The notes below the pieces were generated by a model that searched no databases, was not told the origin of the DNA, and worked only from the letters and a program-made list of their open reading frames with translations. The translations under genes were made by a program, and so were the position numbers. From Siphonodentalium dalli (taxonomy: Eukaryota > Mollusca > Scaphopoda > Gadilida > Siphonodentaliidae), in assembly GCA_032622095.1 (NCBI GenBank), contig CP136068.1, positions 617,607-681,606 of the forward strand: a stretch of 64,000 nucleotides of DNA, in the 5' to 3' direction. This document shows positions 1-15,750 of this stretch, in pieces. How positions within the stretch are numbered: position 1 is the first letter of the stretch; every line of letters starts with the position of its first letter.

Positions 1-2799
1 GTGTGTGGTGGTGATACATATAGATGTAAGTGGTGGGGATATCTATAGATGTGTGTGGTGGGGATACCTATATATGTGTGTGGTGGGGAGAACTATATAT
101 GTGTGTGGCGGGAGGACATATAGATGTGTGTGGTGGGGATACCTATAAATGTGTGTGGTGGGGATACCTATATATGTTTTTGGTGGGGATACCTATATAT
201 GTGTGTGGTGGGGATACCTATATATGTGTGTGGCGGGGATACCAATATATTTATGTGGTGGGGAGACCTATATATGTGTGTGGCGGTGATACATATATAT
301 GTATGTTGTGGGGATACCTATATATGTGTGTGGTGGGGATACCTATATATGTATGTGGTGGTGATACCTATATATGTATGTGGTGGTGAGACCTATAGAT
401 GTATGTGGTGGGGATACCTATATATGTATGTGGTGGTGATACCTATATATGTGTGTGGTGGGGATACCTAATAGATGTGTGGTGGGGATACCTATATATG
501 TGTGTGGTGGGGATACCTATATATGTGTGTGGTGAGGAGACCTATATATGTATGTGGTGGGGATACCTATATATGTATGTGGTGGGGATACCTATAGATG
601 TATGTGGTGGGGATACCTATATATGTATGTGGTGAGGATACCTATAGATGTATGTGGTGAGGATACCTATAGATGTGTGTGTCGGGGATACCTATATATG
701 TGTGTGGTGGGGATACCTATATATGTGAGTGGTGGGGATACCTATAGATGTATGTGGTGGGGATACCTATATATATGTGGTGTGGATACCTATAGATGTA
801 TGTGGTGAGGATACCTATATATGTATGTGGTGGGGATACCTATATATGTATGTGGTGAGGATACCTATAGATGTATGTGGTGAGGATACATATAGTTGTG
901 TGTGGTAGTGATACCTATATATGTATGTGGTGGGGATACCTATAGATGTATGTGGTGGGGATACCTATATATGTATGTGGTGGGGATACCTATATATGTA
1001 TGTGGTGGGGATACATATATATGTATCTGGTGTGGATACCTATATATGTATGTGGTGAGGATACCTATGTATGTATGTGTTGGGGATACCTATATATGTA
1101 TGTGGTGAGGATACCTATAGATGTATGTGGTGGGGATACCTATATATGTGTTTGGTGGGGATACCTATATATGTTTGTGGCGGGGATACCTATATATGTA
1201 TGTGGTGGGGATACATATAGATGTGTGTGGTGAGGAGACCTATATATGTGTGTGGTGGTGATACCTATATATGTATGTGGTGGGGATACCTATTGATGTA
1301 TGTGGTGGGGATACCTATATATGTATGTGGTGGGGATACCTATATATGTGTGTGGTGGTGATACCTATAGATTTATGTGGTGGGGATACCTATATATGTA
1401 TGTGGTGGTGATACCTATAGATGTATGTGGTGAGGATACCTATATATGTATGTGGTGGGGATACCTATATATGTGTGTGGTGGGGATACCTATATATGTA
1501 TGTGGTGGTGATACCTATAGATGTGTGTGGTGGGGATACCTATATGTGTGTGGGGGTGATACCTATATATGTATGTGGTGGTGATACCTATAGATGTGTG
1601 GTGGGGATACCTATATATGTATGTGGTGGGGATACCTATATATGTATGTGGTGGGGATACCTATATATGTATGTGGTGGTGATACCTATATATGTGTATG
1701 GTGGGGATACCTATATGTGTGTGGTGGTGATACCTATATATGTATGTGGTGGTGATTCCTATAGATGTGTGGTTGGGATACCTATATATGTATGTGGTGG
1801 GGATACCTATATATGTATATGGTGGGGATACCTATAGATGTATGTGGTGGGGATACCTATATATGTGTGAGGTGGTGATACCTATATATGTATGTGGTAG
1901 GGATATCTATAGATGTATGTGGTGGGGATACCTATATATGTATGTGGTGGGGATACCTATAGATGTATGTGGTGGGGATACCTATATATGTGTGTGGTGG
2001 TGATACCTATAGATTTATGTGGTGGGGATACCTATATATGTATGTGGTGGTGATACCTATAGATGTATGTGGTGAGGATACCTATATATGTATGTGGTGG
2101 GGATACCTATATATGTGTGTGGTGGGGATACCTATATATGTATGTGGTGGTGATACCTATAGATGTGTGTGGTGGGGATACCTATATGTGTGTGGGGGTG
2201 ATACCTATATATGTATGTGGTGGTGATACCTATAGATGTGTGGTGGGGATACCTATAGATGTGTGGTGGGGATACCTATATATGTATGTGGTGGGGATAC
2301 CTATATATGTATGTGGTGGGGATACATATAGATGTGTGTGGTGAGGAGACCTATATATGTGTGTGGTGGTGATACCTATATATGTATGTGGTGGGGATAC
2401 CTATTGATGTATGTGGTGGGGATACCTATATATGTATGTGGTGGGGATACCTATATATGTGTGTGGTGGTGATACCTATAGATTTATGTGGTGGGGATAC
2501 CTATATATGTATGTGGTGGTGATACCTATAGATGTATGTGGCGAGGATACCTATATATGTATGTGGTGGGGATACCTATATATGTGTGTGGTGGGGATAC
2601 CTATATATGTATGTGGTGGTGATACCTATAGATGTGTGTGGTGGGGATACCTATATGTGTGTGGGGGTGATACCTATATATGTATGTGGTGGTGATACCT
2701 ATAGATGTGTGGTGGGGATACCTATATATGTATGTGGTGGGGATACCTATATATGTATGTGGTGGGGATACCTATATATGTATGTGGTGGTGATACCTA

Positions 2800-5700
2800 T
2801 ATATGTGTATGGTGGGGATACCTATATGTGTGTGGTGGTGATACCTATATATGTATGTGGTGGTGATTCCTATAGATGTGTGGTTGGGATACCTATATAT
2901 GTATGTGGTGGGGATACCTATATATGTATGTGGTGGGGATACCTATAGATGTATGTGGTGGGGATACCTATATATGTGTGAGGTGGTGATACCTATATAT
3001 GTATGTGGTAGGGATATCTATAGATGTATGTGGTGGGGATACCTATATATGTATGTGGTGGGGATACCTATAGATGTATGTGGTGGGGATACCTATAGAT
3101 GTGTGTTGTGGGGATACCTATAGATGTGTGTGGTGGTGATACATATATATGTATGTGGTGGGGATACTTATAGATGTATTTGGTGGGGATACCTATATAT
3201 GTATGTGGTGGGGATACCTATATATGTATGTGGTTGGGATACCTAAATATGTATGTGGTGGTGATACCTATATATGTGTGTGGTGTTGATACCTATATAT
3301 GTGTGTGGTGGTGATACCTATATATGTGTGTGGCGGGGATACCTATATATATATGTGGTGGGGATACCTATATATGTATGTGGCGGGGATACCTATATAT
3401 GTATGTGGTGGGGATACCTATATATGTATGTGGTGGGGATACCTATATGATTGTGGAGGTGATACCTATATATGTATGTGGTGGGGATACCTATATATGT
3501 ATGTGGTGGGGATACCTATAGATGTATGTGGTGGTGATATCTATATATGTATGTGGTGGTGATACTTATATATGTATGTGGTGGGGATACCTATATATGT
3601 ATGTGGTGGTGATACTTATATATGTATGTGGTGGGGATACCTATATATGTGTGGTGGGGATACCTATATATGTATGTGGTGGGGATACCTATATATGTAT
3701 GTGGTGGGGATACCTATATATGTATGTGGTGTGGATACCTATATATGTGTGTGGTGGTGATACCTATATATGTATGTGGTGGGGAGACCTATATATGTAT
3801 GTGGTGGGGATACCTATATATGTATGTGGTGGGGATACCTATATATGTATGTGGTGGGGAGACCTATATATGTATGTGGTGGTGATACCTATAGATGTGT
3901 GTGGTGGTGATACCTATAGATGTGTGTGGTGGGGATACCTATATATGTATGTGGTGGGGATACCTATATATGTATGTGGTGGTGATACCTATAGATGTGT
4001 GTGGTGGTGATACCTATATATGTGTGTGGTGGGGATACCTATATATGTATGTGGCGGGGATACCTATATATGTTTGTGGTGGGGATACCTATATATGTAT
4101 GTGGTGGGGATTCCTATAGATGTATGTGGTGGTGATACCTATAGATGTATGTGGTGGGGATACCTATATATGTGTGTGGTGGTGATACCTATATATTTGT
4201 GTGGTGGGGATACCTATATATGTATGTGGTGGGGAGACCTATATATTTGTGTGGTGGTGATACCTATAGATGTATGTGGTGGGGATACCTATATATGTGT
4301 GTGGTGGTGATACCTATATATGTGTGTGGTGGTGATACCTATATATGTATGTGGTGGGGAGACCTATATATGTATTTGGTGGGGATACCTATATGTATGT
4401 GGTGGTGATACCTATATATGTATGTGATGGGAATACCTTTAGATGTGTGTGGTGAGGAGACCTATATATGTATGTGGTGGGGATACCTATATGTGTGTGG
4501 TGGTGATACCTAAATATGTATGTGGTGGGGATACATATAGATGTGTGTGGTGAGGAGACATATATATGTATGTGGTGGGGATACCTATATATGTGTGTTG
4601 TGGGGATACCTATAGATGTGTGTGGTGTTGATACATATATATGTATGTGGTGGGAATACCTATATATGTGTGTTGTGGGGATACCTATAGATGTGTGTGG
4701 TGGGGATACCTATATATGTATGTGGTGGGGATACCTATAGATGTGTGGTGGTGACACCTATATATGTATGTGGAGGGGATGCCTATATATGTGTGTGGTG
4801 GTGATTCCTATATATGTATGTGGTGGTGATACCTATATATGTGGGCGGCGGGGATACCTATAAATGTGTGTGGTGGGGATACCTATATATGTGTGTGGTG
4901 GGGATACCTATATATGTATGTGGTGGTGATACCTATATAAGTGTGTGGTGGGGATACCTATATATGTGTGTGGTGGGGATACCTATATATGTGTGTGGTG
5001 GGGATACCTATATATGTGTGTGGTGGGGATACCTATAGATGTATGTGGTGGGGATACCTAAAGATGTGTGTGGTGGTGATACCTATAGATGTGTGTGGTG
5101 GGGATACCTATAGATGTGTGTGGTGGGGAGACCTATAGATGTGTATGGTGGGGATACCAATATATGTATGTGGTGGGGATACCTATATATGTGTGTGGCG
5201 GGGATACCTATATATGTATGTGGCGGGGATACCTTTATATGTATGTGGTGGGGATACCTATATAAGTGTGTGGTGGTGATACCTATATATGTGTGTGGTG
5301 GTGATACATATCTGTGTGTGTGTCGGGGATACCTATATATGTTTGTGGTGGGGATACCTATATATGTATGTGGTGGGGATTCCTATAGATGCATGTGGTG
5401 GTGATACCTATATATGTATGTGGTGGGGATACCTATATATGTGTGTGGTGGTGATACCTATATATGTGTGTGGTGGGGATACCTATATATGTATGTGGTG
5501 GGGAGACCTATATATTTGTGTGGTGGTGATACCTATAGATGTATGTGGTGGGGATACCTATATATGTGTGTGGTGGTGATACCTATAAATGTGTGTGGTG
5601 GGGATACCTATATATGTATGTGGTGGTGAGACCTATATATGTAAGTGGTGGTGATACCAATATATGTATGTGATGGGAATACCTATAGATGTGTGTGGTG

Positions 5701-8700
5701 AGGAGACCTATATATGTATGTGGTGGGGATACCTATATGTGCGTGGTGGTGATACCTAAATATGTATGTGGTGGGGATACATATAGATGTGTGTGGTGAG
5801 GAGACATATATATGTATGTGGTGGGGATACCTATATATGTGTGTTGTGGGGATACCTATAATTGTGTGTGGTGTTGATACCTATATATGTATGTGGTGGG
5901 AATACCTATATATGTGTGTTGTTGGGATACCTATAGATGTGTGTGGTGGGGATACATATATATGTATGTGGTGGGGATACCTATAGATGTGTGTGGTGGG
6001 GATACCTATATTTGTATGTGGTGGTGATACCTATAGATGTATGTGGTGGGGATACCTATATATGTATGTGGTGGGGATACCTATAGATGTGTGTGGTGGG
6101 GAGACCTATAGATGTGTATGGTGGGGATACCTATATATGTATGTGGTGGGGATACATAGGATACATATATAGGATACATATATATGTATGTGGTGGGGAT
6201 ACCTATAGATGTATGTGGTGGGGATACCTATATTTGTATGTGGTGGTGATACCTATAGATGTATGTGGTGGGGATACCTATATATGTATGTGGTGGTGAA
6301 ACCTATATATGTATGTGGTGGTGATACCTATATATGTGTGTGGCGGGGATACCTATAAATGTATGTGGTGGGGATACCTATATATGTATGTGGTGGGGAC
6401 ACCTATAGATGTATGTGGTGGGGATACCTATAGATGTGTGATGGTGATACCTATATATGTATGTGGGTGTGGATGCCTATATATGTGTGTGGTGGTGATA
6501 CCTATATATGTATGTGGTGGGGATACCTATAGATGTGTGGTGGTGACACCTATATATGTATGTGGAGGGGATGCCTATATATGTGTGTGGTGGTGATTCC
6601 TATATATGTATGTGGTGGTGATACCTATATATGTGTGCGGCGGGGATACCTATATATGTGTGTGGTGGGGATACCTATATATGTGTGTGGTGGGGATACC
6701 TATATATGTATGTGGTGGTGATACCTATATAAGTGTGTGGTGGTGATACCTATATATGTGTGTGGTGGTGATACCTATCTATGTGTGTGGTGGGGATACC
6801 TATATATGTGTGTGGTGGGGATACCTATAGATGTATGTGGTGGGGATACCTAAAGATGTGTGTGGTGGGGATACCTATAGATGTGTGTGGTGGGGATACC
6901 TATAGATGTGTGTGGTGGGGAGACCTATAGATGTGTGTGGTGGGGATACCTATATATGTATGTGGTGGGGATACCTATATATGTGTGTGGCGGGGATACC
7001 TATATATGTATGTGGCGGGGATACCTATATATGTATGTGGTGGGGATACCTATATATGTATGTTGTGGGGATACCTTTATATGTATGTGGTGGTTATACC
7101 TATAGATGTGTGTGGTGGTGATACCTATAGTTGTGCCTGGCGGGGATACCTATAGATGTATGTGGTGGGGATACCTATATATGTATGTCGTGGGGATACC
7201 TATATATTTGTGTTGTGGTGATACCTATAGATGTGTGTGGTGGTGATACTTATAGATGTGTGTGGTGGGGATATCCATATATGTATGTGGTGGGGATACC
7301 TATATGTATGTGGTGGTGATACCTATAGATGTGTGTGGTGGTGATACCTATAGATGTGTGTGGTGTTGATACCTATAGATGTGTGTGGCGGGGATACCTA
7401 TATATGTATGTGGTGGGGATACCTATATATGTGTGTGGTGGGGATACCTATATATGTATGTGGCAGGGATACCTATATATGTTTGTGGTGGGGATACCTA
7501 TATATGTATGTGGTGGGGATACCTATAGATGTGTGTGGTGGGGAGACCTATAGATGTATGTGGTGGGGATACCTATATATGTATGTGGTGGTGATACCTA
7601 TATGTGTGTGTGGTGGGGATACCTATAGATGTGTGTGGCGGGGATACCTCTATATGTATGTGGTGGGGATACCTACATATGTATGTGGTGGGGATACCTT
7701 TATATGTATGTGGTGGTAATACCTATAGATGTGTGTGGTGGTGATACCTATAGTTGTGCCTGGCGGGGATACCTATATATGTATGTGGTGGGGATACCTA
7801 TATATGTATGTGGTGGGGATGCCTATATATGTGTGTGGTGGTGATACCTATATATGTGTGTGGTGGTGATACCTATAGATGTGGGCGGCGGGGATACCTA
7901 TATATGTGTGTGGTGGGGATACCTATATATGTGTGTGGTGGGGATACCTATATATGTATGTGGTGGTGATACCTATATAAGTGTGTGGTGGTGATACCTA
8001 TATATGTGTGTGGTGGGGATACCTATCTATGTGTGTGGTGAAATACCTATATATGTGTGTGGTGGGGATACCTATAGATGTATGTGGTGGGGATACCTAA
8101 AGATGTGTGTGGTGGTGATACCTATAGATGTGTGTGGTGGGGATACCTATAGATGTGTGTGGTGGGGAGACCTATAGATGTGTGTGGTGGGGAAACATAT
8201 ATATGTATGTGGTGGGGATACCTATATATGTGTGTGGCGGGGATACCTATATATGTATGTGGTGGGGATACCTATATATGTATGTGGTGGGGATACCTAT
8301 ATAAGTGTGTGGTGGTGATACCTATATATGTGTGTGGTGGTGATACATATCTGTGTGTGTGGCGGGGATACCTATATATGTTTGTGGTGGGGATACCTAT
8401 ATATGTATGTGGTGGGGATTCCTGTAGATGCATTTGGTGGTGATACCTATATATGTATGTGGTGGGGATACCTATATATGTGTGTGGTGGTGATACCTAT
8501 ATATGTGTGTGGTGGGGATACTTATATATGTATGTGGTGGGGAAACCTATATATTTGTGTGGTGGTGATACCTATAGATGTATGTGGTGGGGATACCTAT
8601 ATATGTGTGTGGTGGTGATACCTATAAATGTGTGTGGTGGGGATACCTATATATGTATGTGGTGGGGAGACCTATATATGTATTTGGTGGGGATACATAT

Positions 8701-9290
8701 ATGTAAGTGGTGGTGATACCTATATATGTATGTGATGGGAATACCTATAGATGTGTGTGGTGAGGAGACCTATATATGTATGTGGTGGGGATACCTATAT
8801 GTGTGTGGTGGTGATACCTAAATATGTATGTGGTGGGGATACATATAGATGTGTGTGGTGAGGAGACATATATATGTATGTGGTGGGGATACCTATATAT
8901 GTGTGTTGTGGGGATACCTATAGATGTGTGTGGTGTTGATACCTATATATGTATGTGGTGGGAATACCTATATATGTGTGTTGTTGGGATACCTATAGAT
9001 GTGTGTGGTGGGGAAACATATATATGTATGTGGTGGGGATACCTATAGATGTATGTGGTGGGGATACCTATATTTGTATGTGGTGGTGATACCTATAGAT
9101 GTATGTGGTGGGGATACCTATATATGTATGTGGTGGTGAAACCTATATATGTATGTGGTGGTGATACCTATATATGTGTGTGGCGGGGATACCTATAAAT
9201 GTATGTGGTGGGGATACCTATATATGTATGTGGTGGGGACACCTATAGATGTATGTGGTGGGGATACCTATAGATGTGTGTTGGTGATAC
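2800..9290 (+). repeat. Higher-order block A (left copy of a 6.5-kb duplication)
   Basis: The series of variant monomers here recurs at about 9,468-15,750. The offset is 6,668 bp for roughly 2,800-5,640 and 6,469 bp for roughly 6,309-9,200. Shared rare markers include the truncated monomer GTGTGGTGAAATACC (about 8,034 and 14,503), the GTGCCTGGCGGGG monomer, and the GTGGGTGTGGATGCC monomer. A segment of about 220 bp around 5,990-6,210 is present only in this copy and contains the irregular stretch at 6,150-6,185. Boundaries are approximate because the repeat gives no sharp edge. Confidence 0.75.
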
Positions 9291-9467
9291 CTATATATGT
9301 ATGTGGGTGTGGATGCCTATATATGTGTGTGGTGGTGATACCTATATATGTATGTGGTGGGGATACCTATAGATGTGTGGTGGGGATACCTATATATGTA
9401 TGTGGTGGGGATACCTATATATGTATGTGGTGGGGATACCTATATATGTATGTGGTGGTGATACCTA

Positions 9468-12400
9468 TATATGTGTGTGGTGGGGATACCTATATGTGTG
9501 TGGTGGTGATACCTATATATGTATGTGGTGGTGATTCCTATAGATGTGTGGTTGGGATACCTATATATGTATGTGGTGGGGATACCTATATATGTATGTG
9601 GTGGGAATACCTATAGATGTATGTGGTGGGGATACCTATATATGTGTGAGGTGGTGATACCTAAATATGTATGTGGTAGGGATATCTATAGATGGATGTG
9701 GTGGGGATACCTATATATGTATGTGGTGGGGATACCTATAGATGTATGTGGTGGGGATACCTATAGATGTGTGTTGTGGGGATACCTATAGATGTGTGTG
9801 GTGGTGATACATATATATGTATGTGGTGGGGATACTTATAGATGTATTTGGTGGGGATACCTATATATGTATGTGGTGGGGATACCTATATATGTATGTG
9901 GTTGGGATACCTAAATATGTATGTGGTGGTGATACCTATATATGTGTGTGGTGTTGATACCTATATATGTGTGTGGTGGGGATACCTATATATGTGTGTG
10001 GCGGGGATACCTATATATATATGTGGTGGGGATACCTATATATGTATGTGGCGGGTATACCTATATATGTATGTGGTGGGGATACCTATATATGTATGTG
10101 GTGGGGATACCTATATGATTGTGGAGGTGATACCTATATATGTATGTGGTGGGGATACCTATATATGTATGTGGTGGGGATACCTATAGATGTATGTGGT
10201 GGTGATATCTATATATGTATGTGGTGGTGATACTTATATATGTATGTGGTGGGGATACCTATATATGTATGTGGTGGTGATACTTATATATGTATGTGGT
10301 GGGGATACCTATATATGTGTGGTGGGGATACCTATATATGTATGTGGTGGGGATACCTATATATGTATGTGGTGGGGATACCTATATATGTATGTGGTGT
10401 GGATACCTATATATGTGTGTGGTGGTGATACCTATATATGTATGTGGTGGGGAGACCTATATATGTATGTGGTGGGGATACCTATATATGTATGTGGTGG
10501 GGATACCTATATATGTATGTGGTGGGGAGACCTATATATGTATGTGGTGGTGATACCTATAGATGTGTGTGGTGGTGATACCTATAGATGTGTGTGGTGG
10601 GGATACCTATATATGTATGTGGTGGGGATACCTATATATGTATGTGGTGGTGATACCTATAGATGTGTGTGGTGGTGATACCTATATATGTGTGTGGTGG
10701 GGATACCTATATATGTATGTGGCGGGGATACCTATATATGTTTGTGGTGGGGATACCTATATATGTATGTGGTGGGGATTCCTATAGATGTATGTGGTGG
10801 TGATACCTATAGATGTATGTGGTGGGGATACCTATATATGTGTGTGGTGGTGATACCTATATATGTGTGTGGTGGGGATACCTATATATGTATGTGGTGG
10901 GGAGACCTATATATTTGTGTGGTGGTGATACCTATAGATGTATGTGGTGGGGATACCTATATATGTGTGTGGTGGTGATACCTATATATGTGTGTGGTGG
11001 TGATACCTATATATGTATGTGGTGGGGAGACCTATATATGTATTTGGTGGGGATACCTATATGTATGTGGTGGTGATACCTATATATGTATGTGATGGGA
11101 ATACCTTTAGATGTGTGTGGTGAGGAGACCTATATATGTATGTGGTGGGGATACCATTATGTGTGTGGTGGTGATACCTAAATATGTATGTGGTGGGGAT
11201 ACATATAGATGTGTGTGGTGAGGAGACATATATATGTATGTGGTGGGGATACCTATATATGTGTGTTGTGGGGATACCTATAGATGTGTGTGGTGTTGAT
11301 ACATATATATGTATGTGGTGGGAATACCTATATATGTGTGTTGTGGGGATACCTATAGATGTGTGTGGTGGGGATACCTATATATGTATGTGGTGGGGAT
11401 ACCTATAGATGTGTGGTGGTGACACCTATATATGTATGTGGAGGGGATGCCTATATATGTGTGTGGTGGTGATTCCTATATATGTATGTGGTGGTGATAC
11501 CTATATATGTGGGCGGCGGGGATACCTATATATGTGTGTGGTGGGGATACCTATATATGTGTGTGGTGGGGATACCTATATATGTATGTGGTGGTGATAC
11601 CTATATAAGTGTGTGGTGGTGATACCTATATATGTGTGTGGTGGGGATACCTATCTATGTGTGTGGTGGGGATACCTATATATGTGTGTGGTGGGGATAC
11701 CTATAGATGTATGTGGTGGGGATACCTAAAGATGTGTGTGGTGGTGATACCTATAGATGTGTGTGGTGGGGATACCTATAGATGTGTGTGGTGGGGAGAC
11801 CTATAGATGTGTGTGGTGGGGATACCTATATATGTATGTGGTGGGGATACCTATATATGTGTGTGGCGGGGATACCTATATATGTATGTGGCGGGGATAC
11901 CTATATATGTATGTGGTGGGGATACCTATATAAGTGTGTGGTGGTGATACCTATATATGTGTGTGGTGGTGATACATATCTGTGTGTGTGGCGGGGATAC
12001 CTATATATGTTTGTGGTGGGGATACCTATATATGTATGTGGTGGGGATTCCTATAGATGCATGTGGTGGTGATACCTATATATGTATGTGGTGGGGATAC
12101 CTATATATGTGTGTGGTGGTGATACCTATATATGTGTGTGGTGGGGATACCTATATATGTATGTGGTGGGGAGACCTATATATTTGTGTGGTGGTGATAC
12201 CTATAGATGTATGTGGTGGGGATACCTATATATGTGTGTGGTGGTGATACCTATAAATGTGTGTGGTGGGGATACCTATATATGTATGTGGTGGGGAGAC
12301 CTATATATGTATTTGGTGGGGATACATATATGTAAGTGGTGGAGATACCTATATATGTATGTGATGGGAATACCTATAGATGTGTGTGGTGAGGAGACCT

Positions 12401-15400
12401 ATATATGTATGTGGTGGGGATACCTATATGTGTGTGGTGGTGATACCTAAATATGTATGTGGTGGGGATACATATAGATGTGTGTGGTGAGGAGACATAT
12501 ATATGTATGTGGTGGGGATACCTATATATGTGTGTTGTGGGGATACCTATAAATGTGTGTGGTGTTGATACCTATATATGTATGTGGTGGGAATACCAAT
12601 ATATGTGTGTTGTTGGGATACCTATAGATGTGTGTGGTGGGGATACATATATATGTATGTGGTGGGGATACCTATAGATGTATGTGGTGGGGATACCTAT
12701 ATTTGTATGTGGAGGTGATACCTATAGATGTATGTGGTGGGGATACCTATATATGTATGTGGTGGTGAAACCTATATATGTATGTGGTGGTGATACCTAT
12801 ATATGTGTGTGGCGGGGATACCTATAAATGTATGTGGTGGGGATACCTATATATGTATGTGGTGGGGACACCTATAGATGTATGTGGTGGGGATACCTAT
12901 AGATGTGTGTTGGTGATACCTATATATGTATGTGGGTGTGGATGCCTATATATGTGTGTGGTGGTGATACCTATATATGTATGTGGTGGGGATACCTATA
13001 GATGTGTGGTGGTGACACCTATATATGTATGTGGAGGGGATGCCTATATATGTGTGTGGTGGTGATTCCTATATATGTATGTGGTGGTGATACCTATATA
13101 TGTGTGCGGCGGGGATACCTATATATGTGTGTGGTGGGGATACCTATATATGTGTGTGGTGGGGATACCTATATATGTATGTGGTGGAGATACCTATATA
13201 AGTGTGTGGTGGTGATACCTATATATGTGTGTGGTGGTGATACCTATCTATGTGTGTGGTGGGGATACCTATATATGTGTGTGGTGGGGATACCTATAGA
13301 TGTATGTGGTGGGGATACCTAAAGATGTGTGTGGTGGGGATACCTATAGATGTGTGTGGTGGGGATACCTATAGATGTGTGTGGTGGGGAGACCTATAGA
13401 TGTGTGTGGTGGGGATACCTATATATGTATGTGGTGGGGATACCTATATATGTGTGTGGCGGGGATACCTATATATGTATGTGGCGGGGATACCTATATA
13501 TGTATGTGGTGGGGATACCTATATATGTATGTGGTGGGGATACCTTTATATGTATGTGGTGGTTATACCTATAGATGTTTGTGGTGGTGATACCTATAGT
13601 TGTGCCTGGCGGGGATACCTATAGATGTATGTGGTGGGGATACCTATATATGTATGTCGTGGGGATACCTATATATTTGTGTTGTGGTGATACCTATAGA
13701 TGTGTGTGGTGGTGATACTTATAGATGTGTGTGGTGGGGATATCCATATATGTATGTGGTGGGGATACCTATATGTATGTGGTGGTGATACCTATAGATG
13801 TGTGTGGTGGTGATACCTATAGATGTGTGTGGTGTTGATACCTATAGATGTGTGTGGCGGGGATACCTATATATGTATGTGGTGGGGATACCTATATATG
13901 TGTGTGGTGGGGATACCTATATATGTATGTGGCGGGGATACCTATATATGTTTGTGGTGGGGATACCTATATATGTATGTGGTGGGGATACCTATAGATG
14001 TGTGTGGTGGGGAGACCTATAGATGTATGTGGTGGGGATACCTATATATGTATGTGGTGGTGATACCTATATGTGTGTGTGGTGGGGATACCTATAGATG
14101 TGTGTGGCGGGGATACCTCTATATGTATGTGGTGGGGATACCTACATATGTATGTGGTGGGGATACCTTTATATGTATGTGGTGGTAATACCTATAGATG
14201 TGTGTGGTGGTGATACCTATAGTTGTGCCTGGCGGGGATACCTATATATGTATGTGGTGGGGATACCTATATATGTATGTGGTGGGGATGCCTATATATG
14301 TGTGTGGTGGTGATACCTATATATGTGTGTGGTGGTGATACCTATAGATGTGGGCGGCGGGGATACCTATATATGTGTGTGGTGGGGATACCTATATATG
14401 TGTGTGGTGGGGATACCTATATATGTATGTGGTGGTGATACCTATATAAGTGTGTGGTGGTGATACCTATATATGTGTGTGGTGGGGATACCTATCTATG
14501 TGTGTGGTGAAATACCTATATATGTGTGTGGTGGGGATACCTAAAGATGTATGTGGTGGGGATACCTAAAGATGTGTGTGGTGGTGATACCTATAGATGT
14601 GTGTGGTGGGGATACCTATAGATGTGTGTGGTGGGGAGACCTATAGATGTGTGTGGTGGGGATACCTATATATGTATGTGGTGGGGATACCTATATATGT
14701 GTGTGGCGGGGATACCTATATATGTATGTGGTGGGGATACCTATATATGTATGTGGTGGGGATACCTATATAAGTGTGTGGTGGTGATACCTATATATGT
14801 GTGTGGTGGTGATACATATCTGTGTGTGTGGCGGGGATACCTATATATGTTTGTGGTGGGGATACCTATATATGTATGTGGTGGGGATTCCTATAGATGC
14901 ATGTGGTGGTGATACCTATATATGTATGTGGTGGGGATACCTATATATGTGTGTGGTGGTGATACCTATATATGTGTGTGGTGGGGATACTTATATATGT
15001 ATGTGGTGGGGAAACCTATATATTTGTGTGGTGGTGATACCTATAGATGTATGTGGTGGGGATACCTATATATGTGTGTGGTGGTGATACCTATAAATGT
15101 GTGTGGTGGGGATACCTATATATGTATGTGGTGGGGAGACCTATATATGTATTTGGTGGGGATACATATATGTAAGTGGTGGTGATACCTATATATGTAT
15201 GTGATGGGAATACCTATAGATGTGTGTGGTGAGGAGACCTATATATGTATGTGGTGGGGATACCTATATGTGTGTGGTGGTGATACCTAAATATGTATGT
15301 GGTGGGGATACATATAGATGTGTGTGGTGAGGAGACATATATATGTTTGTGGTGGGGATACCTATATATGTGTGTTGTGGGGATACCTATAGATGTGTGT

Positions 15401-15750
15401 GGTGTTGATACCTATATATGTATGTGGTGGGAATACCTATATATGTGTGTTGTTGGGATACCTATAGATGTGTGTGGTGGGGAAACATATATATGTATGT
15501 GGTGGGGATACCTATAGATGTATGTGGTGGGGATACCTATATTTGTATGTGGTGGTGATACCTATAGATGTATGTGGTGGGGATACCTATATATGTATGT
15601 GGTGGTGAAACCTATATATGTATGTGGTGGTGATACCTATAAATGTATGTGGTGGGGATACCTATATATGTATGTGGTGGGGACACCTATAGATGTATGT
15701 GGTGGGGATACCTATAGATGTGTGTTGGTGATACCTATATATGTATGTGG
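9468..15750 (+). repeat. Higher-order block A' (right copy of the 6.5-kb duplication)
   Basis: Near-identical copy of about 2,800-9,290. For example, a 162-codon open stretch at 10,190-10,678 translates identically to the one at 3,522-4,010. A further partial copy of its right part follows with an offset of 2,815 bp (13,350 to 16,165), so tandem duplication happened at more than one scale. Confidence 0.75.
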
